Of a stretch of DNA of 11,635 bases, positions 1 through 9,297 are shown in pieces. Source of the DNA: Monoraphidium neglectum (taxonomy: Eukaryota; Chlorophyta; Chlorophyceae; Sphaeropleales; Selenastraceae); the NCBI RefSeq assembly GCF_000611645.1, contig NW_014012812.1, forward strand, positions 1 to 11,635, written 5' to 3'. Made by a program: the position numbers and the translations under genes. How positions within the stretch are numbered: the stretch's first letter is position 1; the number at the start of each line of letters is the position of its first letter. The notes beneath the pieces are model-generated. The model saw only the letters and a program-made list of their open reading frames with translations. It made no database searches and had not been told where the DNA came from.

Positions 1-207
1 GGTAAAGGGAATGGCGGAATCACTGCCAGGCTTGAGGTGGGGTTGGGAGACCGTGGAGTGGGAAGGGACAGCCTGGGATTGAGGTGCAAGCACGGAGAAA
101 TGTCGAGGCAAAAGCTACCAGGAGCAGGGTCCAGAGCAGGAGCACCACGAGCTGCGCAGCAACGGGGCGGGCCGCCCGCAGGTCCAGAGCAGCAGCTGCC
201 GCCCCAC

Positions 208-1673
208 CTCGCGGCTGGCCTCGAGCAGCTTGAGCAGCACCCGCAGCACCTGGCGCCACGCGGTCAACCAGGGAGGGTCGGTGATGCTTCATGCTAACAA
301 ACGTGCGCACAGACCCAGCGGTGCCGCTGCTTTGCAGTTGCGCAAGCAGGAGCTGCAGGGCGCTCCAAACATGCGCGTCCCAGCGCTGCACCTTTGGCTG
401 GCACCCCTGTGCATCTGCAATGGCTTCTGCCGGCGGCCCAGGCCCATCAAGCACGGCCTCGGGTAAAACGCATCAGATCACGTCAGATCACCTGGAAGTC
501 CTTCTCCTCGAACTTGTCGATGTTTTGGCGCCAGAACAGGTCGCTGGTGTGGCTGGGGGTCCAGTCAAGCATGCCACTCATCACCTTTGCAAAACAGCGT
601 TGGCGGCGGAGAGCAGCGTGTGTGTGGGGCAGGCACATGGGTGAGCGGGAGCGTACATGTACGTGCGCGATGGAGGATGCAGGACCGCCACAGGGGCTCT
701 GAGCAAGTCGTGCCGGGGGCGCCAGCAGCCACAAATATGAGCTCGGCTCCGGCGGCGCCGGGCAGCAAGCAACCCAGACCTGCAAGATCTCGAGAAAAGC
801 CCGTGATCCGTGCGATTCAGAGCGCTTGTTGAGACGAATCGGCCCCGTGAGTTAGATCACATCAGATCAGAACGGGTAAGATCAGATCGGCTCACCTCCT
901 TCTTGTACTTGTCAAAGCTGCTCATGACCGTGACGCCCTTCTTGAGACCCTCTGACAGGTAATCAAGAATGGCGGGGATGTCCTCATCGCCCCAAGACTG
1001 CATAGAATTGGTTTGTCAAATAAAAAGCCGATGGGGGGCCGTCAGGCGGCGGCCGGCTGCAGAAAAAATGAAGTGGCAACGGGCAGCCAGCCGAGGCAGC
1101 TGGCGGGGCGGCTGGCGCGGCGAGGCGCGCGGGGAGCGGGGCCGTACAGGTTCGCTGGCGGTGCGGCAAGGGGCCAGGCGCGGAGCGCCGCGGCGGCTGG
1201 GCAGTGGGGTGGGGCTTTTCACCTGGAGGCCGCGCTGCGCCACGACCTTCTGCAGTCCAGCCTCCACCATGTCAGGAGCCAGGCCCTGATTTGTGATTTG
1301 GGGGCGAGGTGATGCAATCGTCGTACCAGGACAGCAGCAAACACACGGGGCGAGAGGGCGGGCACGGCATTGCGCACCGCCACGATAAGTCAGCAGCGCA
1401 GACTGTCTATGGTGGTGGTGCATCGCCACCCCTCTTGAATCGTGCCAGCAGCACCGCACTGCTGCGCAGGCATAGGTGCCGGACGACGGGCCGGTCCCCA
1501 TCAGGTCAACCAGATCAGAGCCCAGATCACCAGGTCTGAGATCACCCACCAGGCTCTCGTCCTCCAGGAGGTTCCTGAGGGCAAGCAGCCCCACCCGCAC
1601 CACCTTCTCCTTCTGGGCCCCCTTGACCACATCCACCAGGCCCTTCACGGCGCCTGTTGGGGGGCGCATACGT

Positions 1674-1718
<45 letters not shown>

Positions 1719-3253
1719 GGTGGGATGGGTGCGACTGCGCGTACATCAACATGCGTGGTTCAGACATTTATTGTTGTGTCTGCGATGTACAGACGGTGGA
1801 GCCTCGCGAGCAGTTGCTGCAACACTGAGCGCTATTGTGCACATCCTGGCACAGCGCATGCCCAGAACCGATGTGGGCCCCTCCCCCATTCCCCGCTCCG
1901 CTCGCGCACGTCATGCCTGTGGGAGGGGCAACCCACCTGATCCCGCCATGGCCTCGGCGGCCGGCTTGTGATAGGACAGCTGCCACAGGCAGAGGCAGAT
2001 CTCATAGAGCAGCTGGCTGTTGGCCGGTGTGTTGCAGCTGCGCAGCAGCGGGCTCAGCAGCTGCACGCCGCCCCCGCGCGTGAAGAGAACCCGGGCCGAC
2101 TTCTCCCGCAGCGCCGTCGCCAGCGCGGCGGCGGCGCAGGGCACGGACTTTGTGGGGTTGGTGGGGCGCCGCAGCTGGCCGCAGAGCCAGTCCACCAGCG
2201 CCGCGACGGCCTGGAGGAGGGCGGGCAGCGGCGCTCGTGACGTCGACTAACGAGGGGGCCGGTCGCACCAGCGGGGGAGCAGGGCTGACGCAGGGATGAC
2301 GCATAAATGTGTCCATTGCAGCAGGTGCAATGAGGCCCGAAACCACGCAGTCAGAACGCACACTCACCACCTCGGAAGGCTCCGCCGCCACGCCGCCGCC
2401 GCCCTCGCTGCCGCGCGCCGCGCCGCCCGCAGATGGGGCGCCGAACGGGCGCGGCGGGCGCGCGGCGATGATCTGCGACAGCACGCGGCAGGCCTTGTCC
2501 TGGGTGAACCAGTCCTGGCGCTGCAGCAGCCTGCAGGATGCGAGGACAGGGAGGCGTGCGCGGCAGCGAGGGGTGAGGAGGTGGGGGCGGCTGGGCCCGC
2601 GAATCAGGCAGCGCCGGCTTGCAAACGCTAAAACTACCAGAATGCGGATGAGCATGCTTGCATACACTGCGCATGCAGCCAACCCACAGGCGCATGCTAG
2701 CATGCATACGTGCACACATCCACATGTAGCCGCGCGTGAGTGGGCACGCATGCACCCACGCCTCAGCCGCACCTTAGGAAGACCGTGTATGGGTCCGCCG
2801 AGTGGCCCTCTGGCAGCTGGTGGAAGAGCTGGGCGCGAGCCGGGTTGGCTACGGGTGGTCACCGGGAGAGGGTTGCGGAGGGATCAGGGGTGGGGCCGCG
2901 GGATCTTTTGAGAAACGGCCCAGAGGCGGCAACCTGCCAATGGCCGCGAGCCCAGGCCACACAGGAGCCCTGCACCCACAGTGACCCCACCTGCCAACTT
3001 CGGTAGTGACATCACGCCCCATCAATAGCACAGCCCCACAATCCCACAAACACCACTACACTCGCGTGGACTCAGGCGACCCCATGCTCGCGCCGCGTGG
3101 TGCGGTGCGGGGTGGGCGCGCGGGCGAGGTCGGGCAGCCGCCCACCTGCCAGCATCTGCGCCAGCAGCGCCAGAACGTACTGCACTGTCTCCTCCTTGGT
3201 CACGTTCCGCAGGACCGACAGAAATGCGTCCACATACATGGGACCGTTCTGCA

Positions 3254-3292
<39 letters not shown>

Positions 3293-4132
3293 TGTGTGTG
3301 CAAGCACGAGCTCGTGTGTGTTTCATGTGCGTGCATGCCAGCACGTGTTTGGCAGCACTGCCAACTGGCGCTGTCGCAGCGGGTGCACTGCGAACCTGTC
3401 GCAGCGGGTGCAGGGCAAAGGCGCCACATGCCCACCCCCACGTGCTACAAAGCAGCAGCAAACACGGTGTGCTTTTGTGCAAGTTGCTGCATGGGTCGCT
3501 GGCCGCGGCTGCGTCGTAATTTCAGCGCGAATGATGGAGACCTGGAAGCGCTGCAACAAGGGAGCGCTTGGGCCCGCATCATTCACAAGGGCGCACCTCG
3601 TCCAGCAGCGACGACTGCAGCTCCTCCGACCGTTTGTCGTAGCGCCGCAGCAGCTGCGGGGCGGGCGCGGCGGCGGCGGCGGAGCCCCAAGGAGTGGCGC
3701 GAGTGAGGGGGCCCGGCGCGGTGGGGATGGCCAAAGCTGCGCCGAATGTGCGGGCTGCCAGGGCGGCGCACGGGCTGGGGTCGATGCAGTGCCAAGCCAA
3801 GGCCGGCGCCGCGCACACGGCGCACCTGCACATCGCGGTCGCTGATCAAGCGGGCAGTCAGGTAAGTCTCCTACGTATACAAGGGCGTCGGCAACAGGGG
3901 GGAGCCAGCACGTTTGGAGCCAGGGTCGGGCATGTCGGCGCCCGAGCAGAGCCCTAGCGCGAGCGCGGCAGAGGCCTGCTGAGCGCTCCCCTGTGGAACT
4001 CCAGATGTCCCCTCCCGTGCCCCTTTCTCCTCGCACCCAGTGGATGTCGCGACTCAGAATATCCGCGAGGTCCTCGTCCAGGATCGGCGGCGGCGCGGCT
4101 GGCACGCGGTACTGAGCGCTGGGCGGCGCCAT
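208..4132 (-). CDS. VHA-H: V-type H+-ATPase subunit H, 12 coding exons, 3' end outside the window
   Basis: Subunit H (yeast Vma13 family) is the armadillo/HEAT-like part of the cytosolic V1 sector that couples and regulates ATP hydrolysis and proton pumping at vacuolar membranes. Exons in transcript order: 4132-4037, 3870-3826, 3653-3597, 3248-3146, 2848-2773, 2530-2368, 2210-1937, 1653-1550, 1285-1223, 997-896, 584-492, 249-208. Phases agree at every junction, giving 406 codons. Family-like segments include ETYLTARLIS (33-42), LLRRYDK (48-54), KEETVQYVLALL, NPARAQLFHQL, DWFTQDKACRVLSQIIAARP, QLLYEICLCLWQLSYHKPA, KEKVVRVGLLALRNLL, and the C-terminal-domain hallmark SSFDKYKKE followed by LDWTPSHTSDLFWRQN. 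The ATG at 4132 has GCCATGGCG context; the N-terminus is about 14 residues longer than Arabidopsis VHA-H as I remember it. A Gly/Ala-rich loop (about 148-180) replaces a variable loop. The final exon (VLRVLLKLLEASRE) ends at a GTGGGG donor, and the remaining C-terminus is off the left edge. Identity is firm; individual borders are inferred. Confidence 0.93.
471..492 (-). repeat. TGATCTG decamer repeat at the 5' end of VHA-H intron 11
   Basis: On the transcript strand the intron opens with two tandem decamers, TGATCTGACG and TGATCTGATG, right at the donor (CAG|GTGATCTG). Related clusters occur in two other VHA-H introns and one kinase intron. Confidence 0.8.
852..890 (-). repeat. TGATCT cluster just inside VHA-H intron 10
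   Basis: On the transcript strand, within about 45 nt after the donor GTGAGC at 895, the intron holds one CGATCT and at least three TGATCT copies, two of them overlapping as CTGATCTGATG. Confidence 0.8.
1505..1549 (-). repeat. TGATCT cluster just inside VHA-H intron 8
   Basis: On the transcript strand the intron begins GTGGGTGATCT, followed by two more TGATCTG copies spaced about 12-15 nt apart. The exon border could be set at GTGGGT (1549) or at GTGATC (1545). Only the first keeps the phase with the next exon (GLAPDMVEAGL). Confidence 0.8.
1678..1717 (-). repeat. (CA)20 microsatellite in VHA-H intron 7 (TG on plus strand)
   Basis: Forty bases of perfect GT dinucleotide on the plus strand. 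In VHA-H pre-mRNA it reads (CA)20 and ends about 22 nt upstream of the 3' splice site AG at 1655-1654. It lies in the intron 1654-1936. Confidence 0.97.
2652..2753. repeat. GCATGC cluster in VHA-H intron 5
   Basis: Five copies of the palindrome GCATGC (2652, 2671, 2692, 2700, 2748) occur within about 100 bp of alternating purine-pyrimidine sequence in the intron 2531-2772. Confidence 0.85.
3255..3290 (-). repeat. (CA)18 microsatellite in VHA-H intron 3 (TG on plus strand)
   Basis: Thirty-six bases of TG on the plus strand, continued by a short imperfect block at 3292-3300. In the transcript it reads (CA)18 and is followed directly by TTGCAG, so it occupies the place of a polypyrimidine tract just before the acceptor of the exon starting NGPMYVDAF. 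Confidence 0.97.
3371..3412. repeat. Short tandem duplication, 17-bp unit at 25-bp period
   Basis: CTGTCGCAGCGGGTGCA occurs at 3371-3387 and again at 3396-3412 with no mismatch, inside VHA-H intron 3 (3249-3596). Confidence 0.9.
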
Positions 4133-6325
4133 GGCTCGGCCGTTGCGCTACTTGATTGGGCGCCGCACGCTCTAAGCGGCGCCACTGCAAGGCCTGCAAT
4201 CAGCTCTGTATGTACGACCCGGCTATTCCGCTGCTACAGGTTCAGTTGTCTGCCTCGAGGGCTTTGCCAAAGATCACGCTTGCGTGATGGTCGCTTGTCA
4301 GTTTGGTCGCTCGCAGTATTTAACAAGTGCAGCTGTTTCAAAACACTTTGTTGCGTACGCGGCTCGATCCAAAACTGCACCTTCTGCTCCTGTACATTAC
4401 AAAGTTCCCGCTGCCCTGGCGGTGATATACAACAGGCCATGTTTTCAAAATCCTTGAGCATCTCTGACGTACACGTACTGCACATCATATGGTACCGCCT
4501 GCGGGGTGGCCGGTGCAACGTTACTGGGGCCGGGTGGTGGGGGTTGCGCTTATTCACAGCGTGTGCCTTGGGTGTGGCAACCCTGCCGCACGATCACTCA
4601 CTCCACAAGCAAAGCTGTCAGTCTGTCTGAACAGCAGCTTGTGTGATGTTGACCTACATCAACAGTCAGGCAGGGCCGCATGGACCCTGCGGGCTGCAGG
4701 ACCCCCGTCTGTGCCACTTTGACTAAAAGTTGACAGTCCGGGCAAGCCACGCCGGAGCAGGCCAGGCACTGCAACCGCCATTTGCGAAATAAAGTGGGGA
4801 TGGGGAAGAATTCCAATCACCACAGATCGCGCCCTCGGGATGCGACAGCCTCGTCGGCTGGTACCTGTCAGGCTGCTGGCGCTCGGCCCAGGCCCAGCCA
4901 CTGGCGGGCACTGCGCTGCGAGCACGGCATCTCAAGTTGTGAGGCCAGGGCCTGCCGCTCATAAGCAGCAATCCGGTGCCCCCCTTGAGCTTGTCTGAGA
5001 AGTGGGGTCGCACAGCTTCGCACATCCTTAATAACACTTGCCACATGCGGCCTTGGCCGGCGCGCACAGCACCTCTAAAGGATGCGAGGGGCACGTACTG
5101 GACCGCGTTGTGCGATACATGCTGGTATCCTGATTATCTCAATTGTGGCGCAAACAGGTGGCAGCAGGCGCCCTGCCGGCCACTGAGCTCTGTGCCCTGC
5201 ATGTTTTACCCGGGGTGGTCCGCCACAGCCGCACGCACCGTCGTCTTCAGGGGCCTGGCACCTCCGCTACAACTGCGCCTGCGCCGCAGCCAGCCACGTG
5301 CCGCTAATCTACACATCGTGCGGCAGCGGCGCATTGTGCTCGCGAAACTGTCGATTCTGACACGACCTGAGGCATGATGGTGTTTGGGGGGCAAACTGGA
5401 CTGGTGGCAGACCTTACATGCAGGCGAAGAGGGCTGGGAGGCGCCGTCACAGCGGTTTTTTGGACGATGCTCTTAATCTGCTCCAAACACTGCAGGACTG
5501 CCCGGCGCGTCAGCCAAGGTGGCGGCAGAAGGGTGTGACGAGCCCGTGCTGTGGAAGAAAACAGGGCGATGGTTGTCACGCGAGCCCTTGCTTGAGGCAG
5601 CCATCCTTGAGGCAGCGTGCTTCATTTTGGGGCTGCTTGCAGAGCTTCCCGGGTACCATGTGCCCTGATTCCCGGGTCGGGCTGTGGCTGGCCGCACAGG
5701 GTTATCTGTGAGACTCGTAATGAGTCGTATGTGGACAGGGTAGCATGTCAACCGCTGCAGCCGCGACAGCGCAGCCCGGGCCCGTGGATTGCTCAAAAAG
5801 ATTAAAATCTGATGAGAACCGGGCGGCAGCAGGGTGCTTCTCCACAAACCAGCAAATCTGCATGTGTGGGGATTACTGGTGATCAGCATGCCGACCACGG
5901 GATTGCCCCCGATCACAGCCGCGCAGACGATGGCGACAATGCCACCGCATGTCTGGCTCGGCATCGCGGAAAGCCTTGGGGTTCAGTGACACAAGCTTGT
6001 GAGGGACAAGCGTGGCCCTCTGTGGCCCCTGCGATCCGTGAACGATTCGCCACACGCCGCCGATGAAGCGAAGTTCCCAGTGCTTGGGGCTCGCGAAAAC
6101 GCCCTCGACGACGGAGCGCCGTACTCAGATATCATCAAGGTACGTGTATTTGGTGCATTCACGTCGTACCTGCGCAGATACAGTTGGATTCGGCCGCACC
6201 CGTCCCGCCCTGTCGAAAGCGGCGAGCCCGTAGAAACGCGTCATCACCAGTGACTTGGGACATTTGGAGTCTGTTAGAGCAGTATCAGGCCCGGGCTTCT
6301 CCCCGGGCCGCTTCCAAGGGGCGCC
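4133..6325. other. Spacer between divergent genes; putative shared promoter region, no gene identified
   Basis: About 2.2 kb separates the two start codons. By eye it is less GC-extreme than the flanking exons. A TATA-like TTAAATA lies on the minus strand at 4317-4323, about 185 nt upstream of the VHA-H ATG; this is weak. No comparable box was found for the kinase gene. Open stretches exist on the minus strand (for example 4723-5094, 5473-5964, 6125-6364), but none has recognisable domains or convincing splice structure. A short direct repeat, CTTGAGGCAGC, occurs twice near 5591-5616. No tRNA, rRNA or recognisable mobile element was seen. Confidence 0.5.
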
Positions 6326-7277
6326 ATGGGAGCGTGTGTTTCGACACCACAGGCCGACGCACAAGGGCCACGGGAGGATTTTAGTTTGCGGCGTTCAAGT
6401 GCCAGCGTGCGGGATGGCCCATACGGGCGGGCGCGTTCGCAGCGGCCGGGCGCGGCGGAGGAGCTGCGGGCACCGTCGGCAGCAGTGATGCAGCTCGATT
6501 TGATCAGCAAGGTGCGCAAAGAGCATGTTGAGAGCATCCACGCCATCATGGAAAGGGCGATGCGCTTGCTGCTGCGTCCTCACCTGGCAGCACCAGCACC
6601 ATCCGGGCTGGCCGCCGTGCGCCCGGTCACCCGCAACTCTGCGCGCCGGTCCGCAGTGAAGATCTTCTGCGTGCTGCGCCGCCGACCACGACCCCCCCGC
6701 TGCACGCCGCAGGTCCACGCGCTGCAGTCCCAGCTGTCCCTTCTCAGCAGCCACCCGCTGCTGGCGCTGCCGGAAGCTGCCGAGCTCCTGAGCGAGTACC
6801 TTTCCGTCGACCTCGTCGGGTGCGCGCTCGGCACCAGCCGGCGCGAACCACATTTTCACGGCCCCACGCGCGGGGCAAGCACCCAGCTGGCGTACACCAC
6901 GCTTTGCAAGCGCGACAGCGCGTGCGGCGGGGTGCCGTCAGCTGTGGAATTTTCTAGAGCCGAAGGGCGTGGGGTGGCAGGCACTCCCGTGCTCGATGCC
7001 AGCATGCGTTCAGGGCCACGGACCACAGCGTTGAGCCCACTCGACAGGCCGTCTCTGCCCCTCACGTGCACCCGCCCCCGGCGCGACACCCCAGGATCTA
7101 TGCGTACGCCCACGAGAGGCCGGGCGCCGCCGCGCTGATGGCGGCGCACGGCCGCGGCGCCGGCTCGCTCGAGCGGACGGTCGTCGTGAGGGGGCCCGAG
7201 TGGGCGGCCGTGCGGCTGCAGGCACGGGGCGGGGCGGCGGAGGCGGGCTATATTGTCGAGGGAGACTTGCAGCAGCA

Positions 7278-7330
<53 letters not shown>

Positions 7331-8575
7331 TGAGTCCCGCTTGGCAACGCGTCCTTCGGGTGACGCCTCAGGGCACTCTGCTGATTGCGCAGGCTATGCT
7401 CGAGCCGCTAGGGATGAGCGGCGCGTGCCTCCTCCCAACTTTTTCTCCTCTCTGCACACGTGCTTGAACTTGGCTCAACGCTCACACGGTTTGCTGCCCG
7501 CCGCGCACTCCAGGGGCACGCCGGCGTGCCTGCCGACTTTTTGCTGCTCTATGCTGAGGCCGGCCTGCGCAGCGCCGCTGCCATCGCGATCGGCCCGCCG
7601 GGCGGCGCGCCGCTCGGGGCGCTGCTGCTGGCGTCGCAGCAGCCGGGTGCCTTTGACAATGAATGGTGCGCAACCCTGCATGAGCAGCGGCAGCCGCGCC
7701 GACGCCTGGCCTGGCCTGCGTTGCCCGCTCGCTCCCGCAGCGGGCGCTCGCTCGCGCCATGCCGTCCCCATACCGGGCCCATGCCCTTGCTCTCTGCACC
7801 CAGTCCACTCCTCCAAGCCGCAGCCGCCGCCGCCGCCGCTGCCACCTTTATTCCCACTACAGGGCGTCCCTTTGGCTGAGCGCCGCCGCGACCGGCCTGC
7901 TGCAGCACGTGCGGCCGCCGCAGGTGGCGCTCGCCGCGGAGATGCTGACCATGATTGACGAGGTGCCAGACCCAGTGGGCGCAATTAGCGCGCTGCTGCA
8001 GGTGCGTCGGGCCGCGGTTCTGCGCTGGTGGGGAAGGGGAGTGCAGGCGGAGTGGCGATAACGTGGTTGGACAGCGTGCCATGAAGGAGCGGCGGTCAGT
8101 CCAGCTTCTCTGGCATGCTTGTTCGTGCGGGCGCGCGCTTGCACTTGTGCTTGTGGGCACGTATACGCGCGTGGGTATGCATGTCTCTTGGTGTTTGCAT
8201 TGCGCTTGGGTGCAGACCACGCACCTTCCGACCCCTCATCCCTCCGCACCCGCACACACGGGCCGGCGACGTCAGAGCGGCACCCGCTTCATGTGGCGCG
8301 CTACCAACGTGACAATGGGCGTGCGCCTGGCGCTGCTGAAGGACGGCGGCGACGGCGCCCTCATCTTCGAGTCCGCGCGCGCTGCCAACGCACGCGACGA
8401 CCCGCGGCAGCTGCTCGTGAGCGCGGCGTCGGCGCCGCCGTCCGACCCCGTCGCTGACGTCACCGTACGGGAGGTTCCGCTGCACAACACGCTTCTGGCC
8501 AGCGTGGTGGGCCCCCGTCGCCGCCACTGCTGCTGCTGCCGCCGCCGCTGCTGCCGCTGCTGCCGCCGCCGCCGC

Positions 8576-8626
<51 letters not shown>

Positions 8627-9257
8627 TTTGCTTGTGATGCGGGCTTTCTGAACTATCGCAGCGCCTCCAACGGCCATAGCATGGGAGGCGCATGAGCAAT
8701 GCGCGCCAGCTGGCTTGAGGCTTGACAGAGAGCACTTGGGCCATGAACACGACTTGCCACGTGATTCGACACTGCTGACGCACAATAACGCTCGCTTACC
8801 TACCACCATTGCTTGTTTCATGACCAATCGCAGTTTTCTATGAGGAAGGCTCGGTTTGTGAAGGACTGCGCCTCGTACATGCAGAACTGCCCCACCCCTG
8901 CGCGCGACGTGTTCACGCACGCGTCACACATGGTGTCGTCGCTGGTGGTGGTGCCGCTGCTGGTGGACGAGCGGGCGCTGGGGGCGCTCTACTTTACGCA
9001 GGACGCGCCCTGCGACTTTTCAAATATACAGGAAGCTCTTCTGGTGCGCTGCCATGTTCCCCTCCCCCCCTTTTCGACCCAGACGCCTGTTCGGGACCCG
9101 CAGTGGTGACCAGGAGTGCGCGCCCCCTGGTGCCACCAGGCGCTGTTGGGGCAGGCGCGCGCTCTCTGAACGTCCCCTCAAGCAATGCGCCTTGCCGTGT
9201 CTCCCGTCCTCGCCCAGATCTTGCTGACCCCCACCCCTGAAACACACACTGGCGATT

Positions 9258-9297
<40 letters not shown>

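Noticed and set aside
471..890. GATC-rich blocks as bacterial Dam or origin-like sites
   Set aside because: The sequence is eukaryotic and the motifs are confined to introns. There is no origin context.
471..1549. Spaced TGATCT copies as a CRISPR array
   Set aside because: Units are about 6-10 bp with irregular short spacing. There are no 25-35 bp repeats, spacers or cas genes.
2002..2862. 286-codon minus-strand frame read as one unspliced gene
   Set aside because: Only part of it (2530-2368) is VHA-H exon 6. The rest runs through introns and out-of-frame exon sequence.
3006..3845. 279-codon plus-strand frame
   Set aside because: It is antisense to VHA-H exons 2-4 and includes a TG repeat read as Cys/Val. 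It is a shadow of GC-rich sequence.
5304..5579. Minus-strand frame with LTRRAVLQCLEQIKSIVQK, considered as an acyl-carrier-protein-like exon
   Set aside because: No phosphopantetheine DSL motif was found nearby on the same strand, and there is no supporting next exon.
7200..7958. 252-codon plus-strand frame with polyalanine
   Set aside because: It is the wrong frame of the CAG tract. Exon phases before and after require the Gln frame.
8504..8506. Alternative exon 6 donor at GTGGTG, three bases earlier
   Set aside because: It also keeps the frame, dropping one Val, so it cannot be excluded. GTGGGC at 8507 fits the donor pattern seen elsewhere better.
8096..8920. 274-codon minus-strand open frame
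   Set aside because: It is open mainly because the CTG tract reads as polyalanine on that strand. It overlaps conserved kinase exons 6 and 7 on the other strand, and has no domain.
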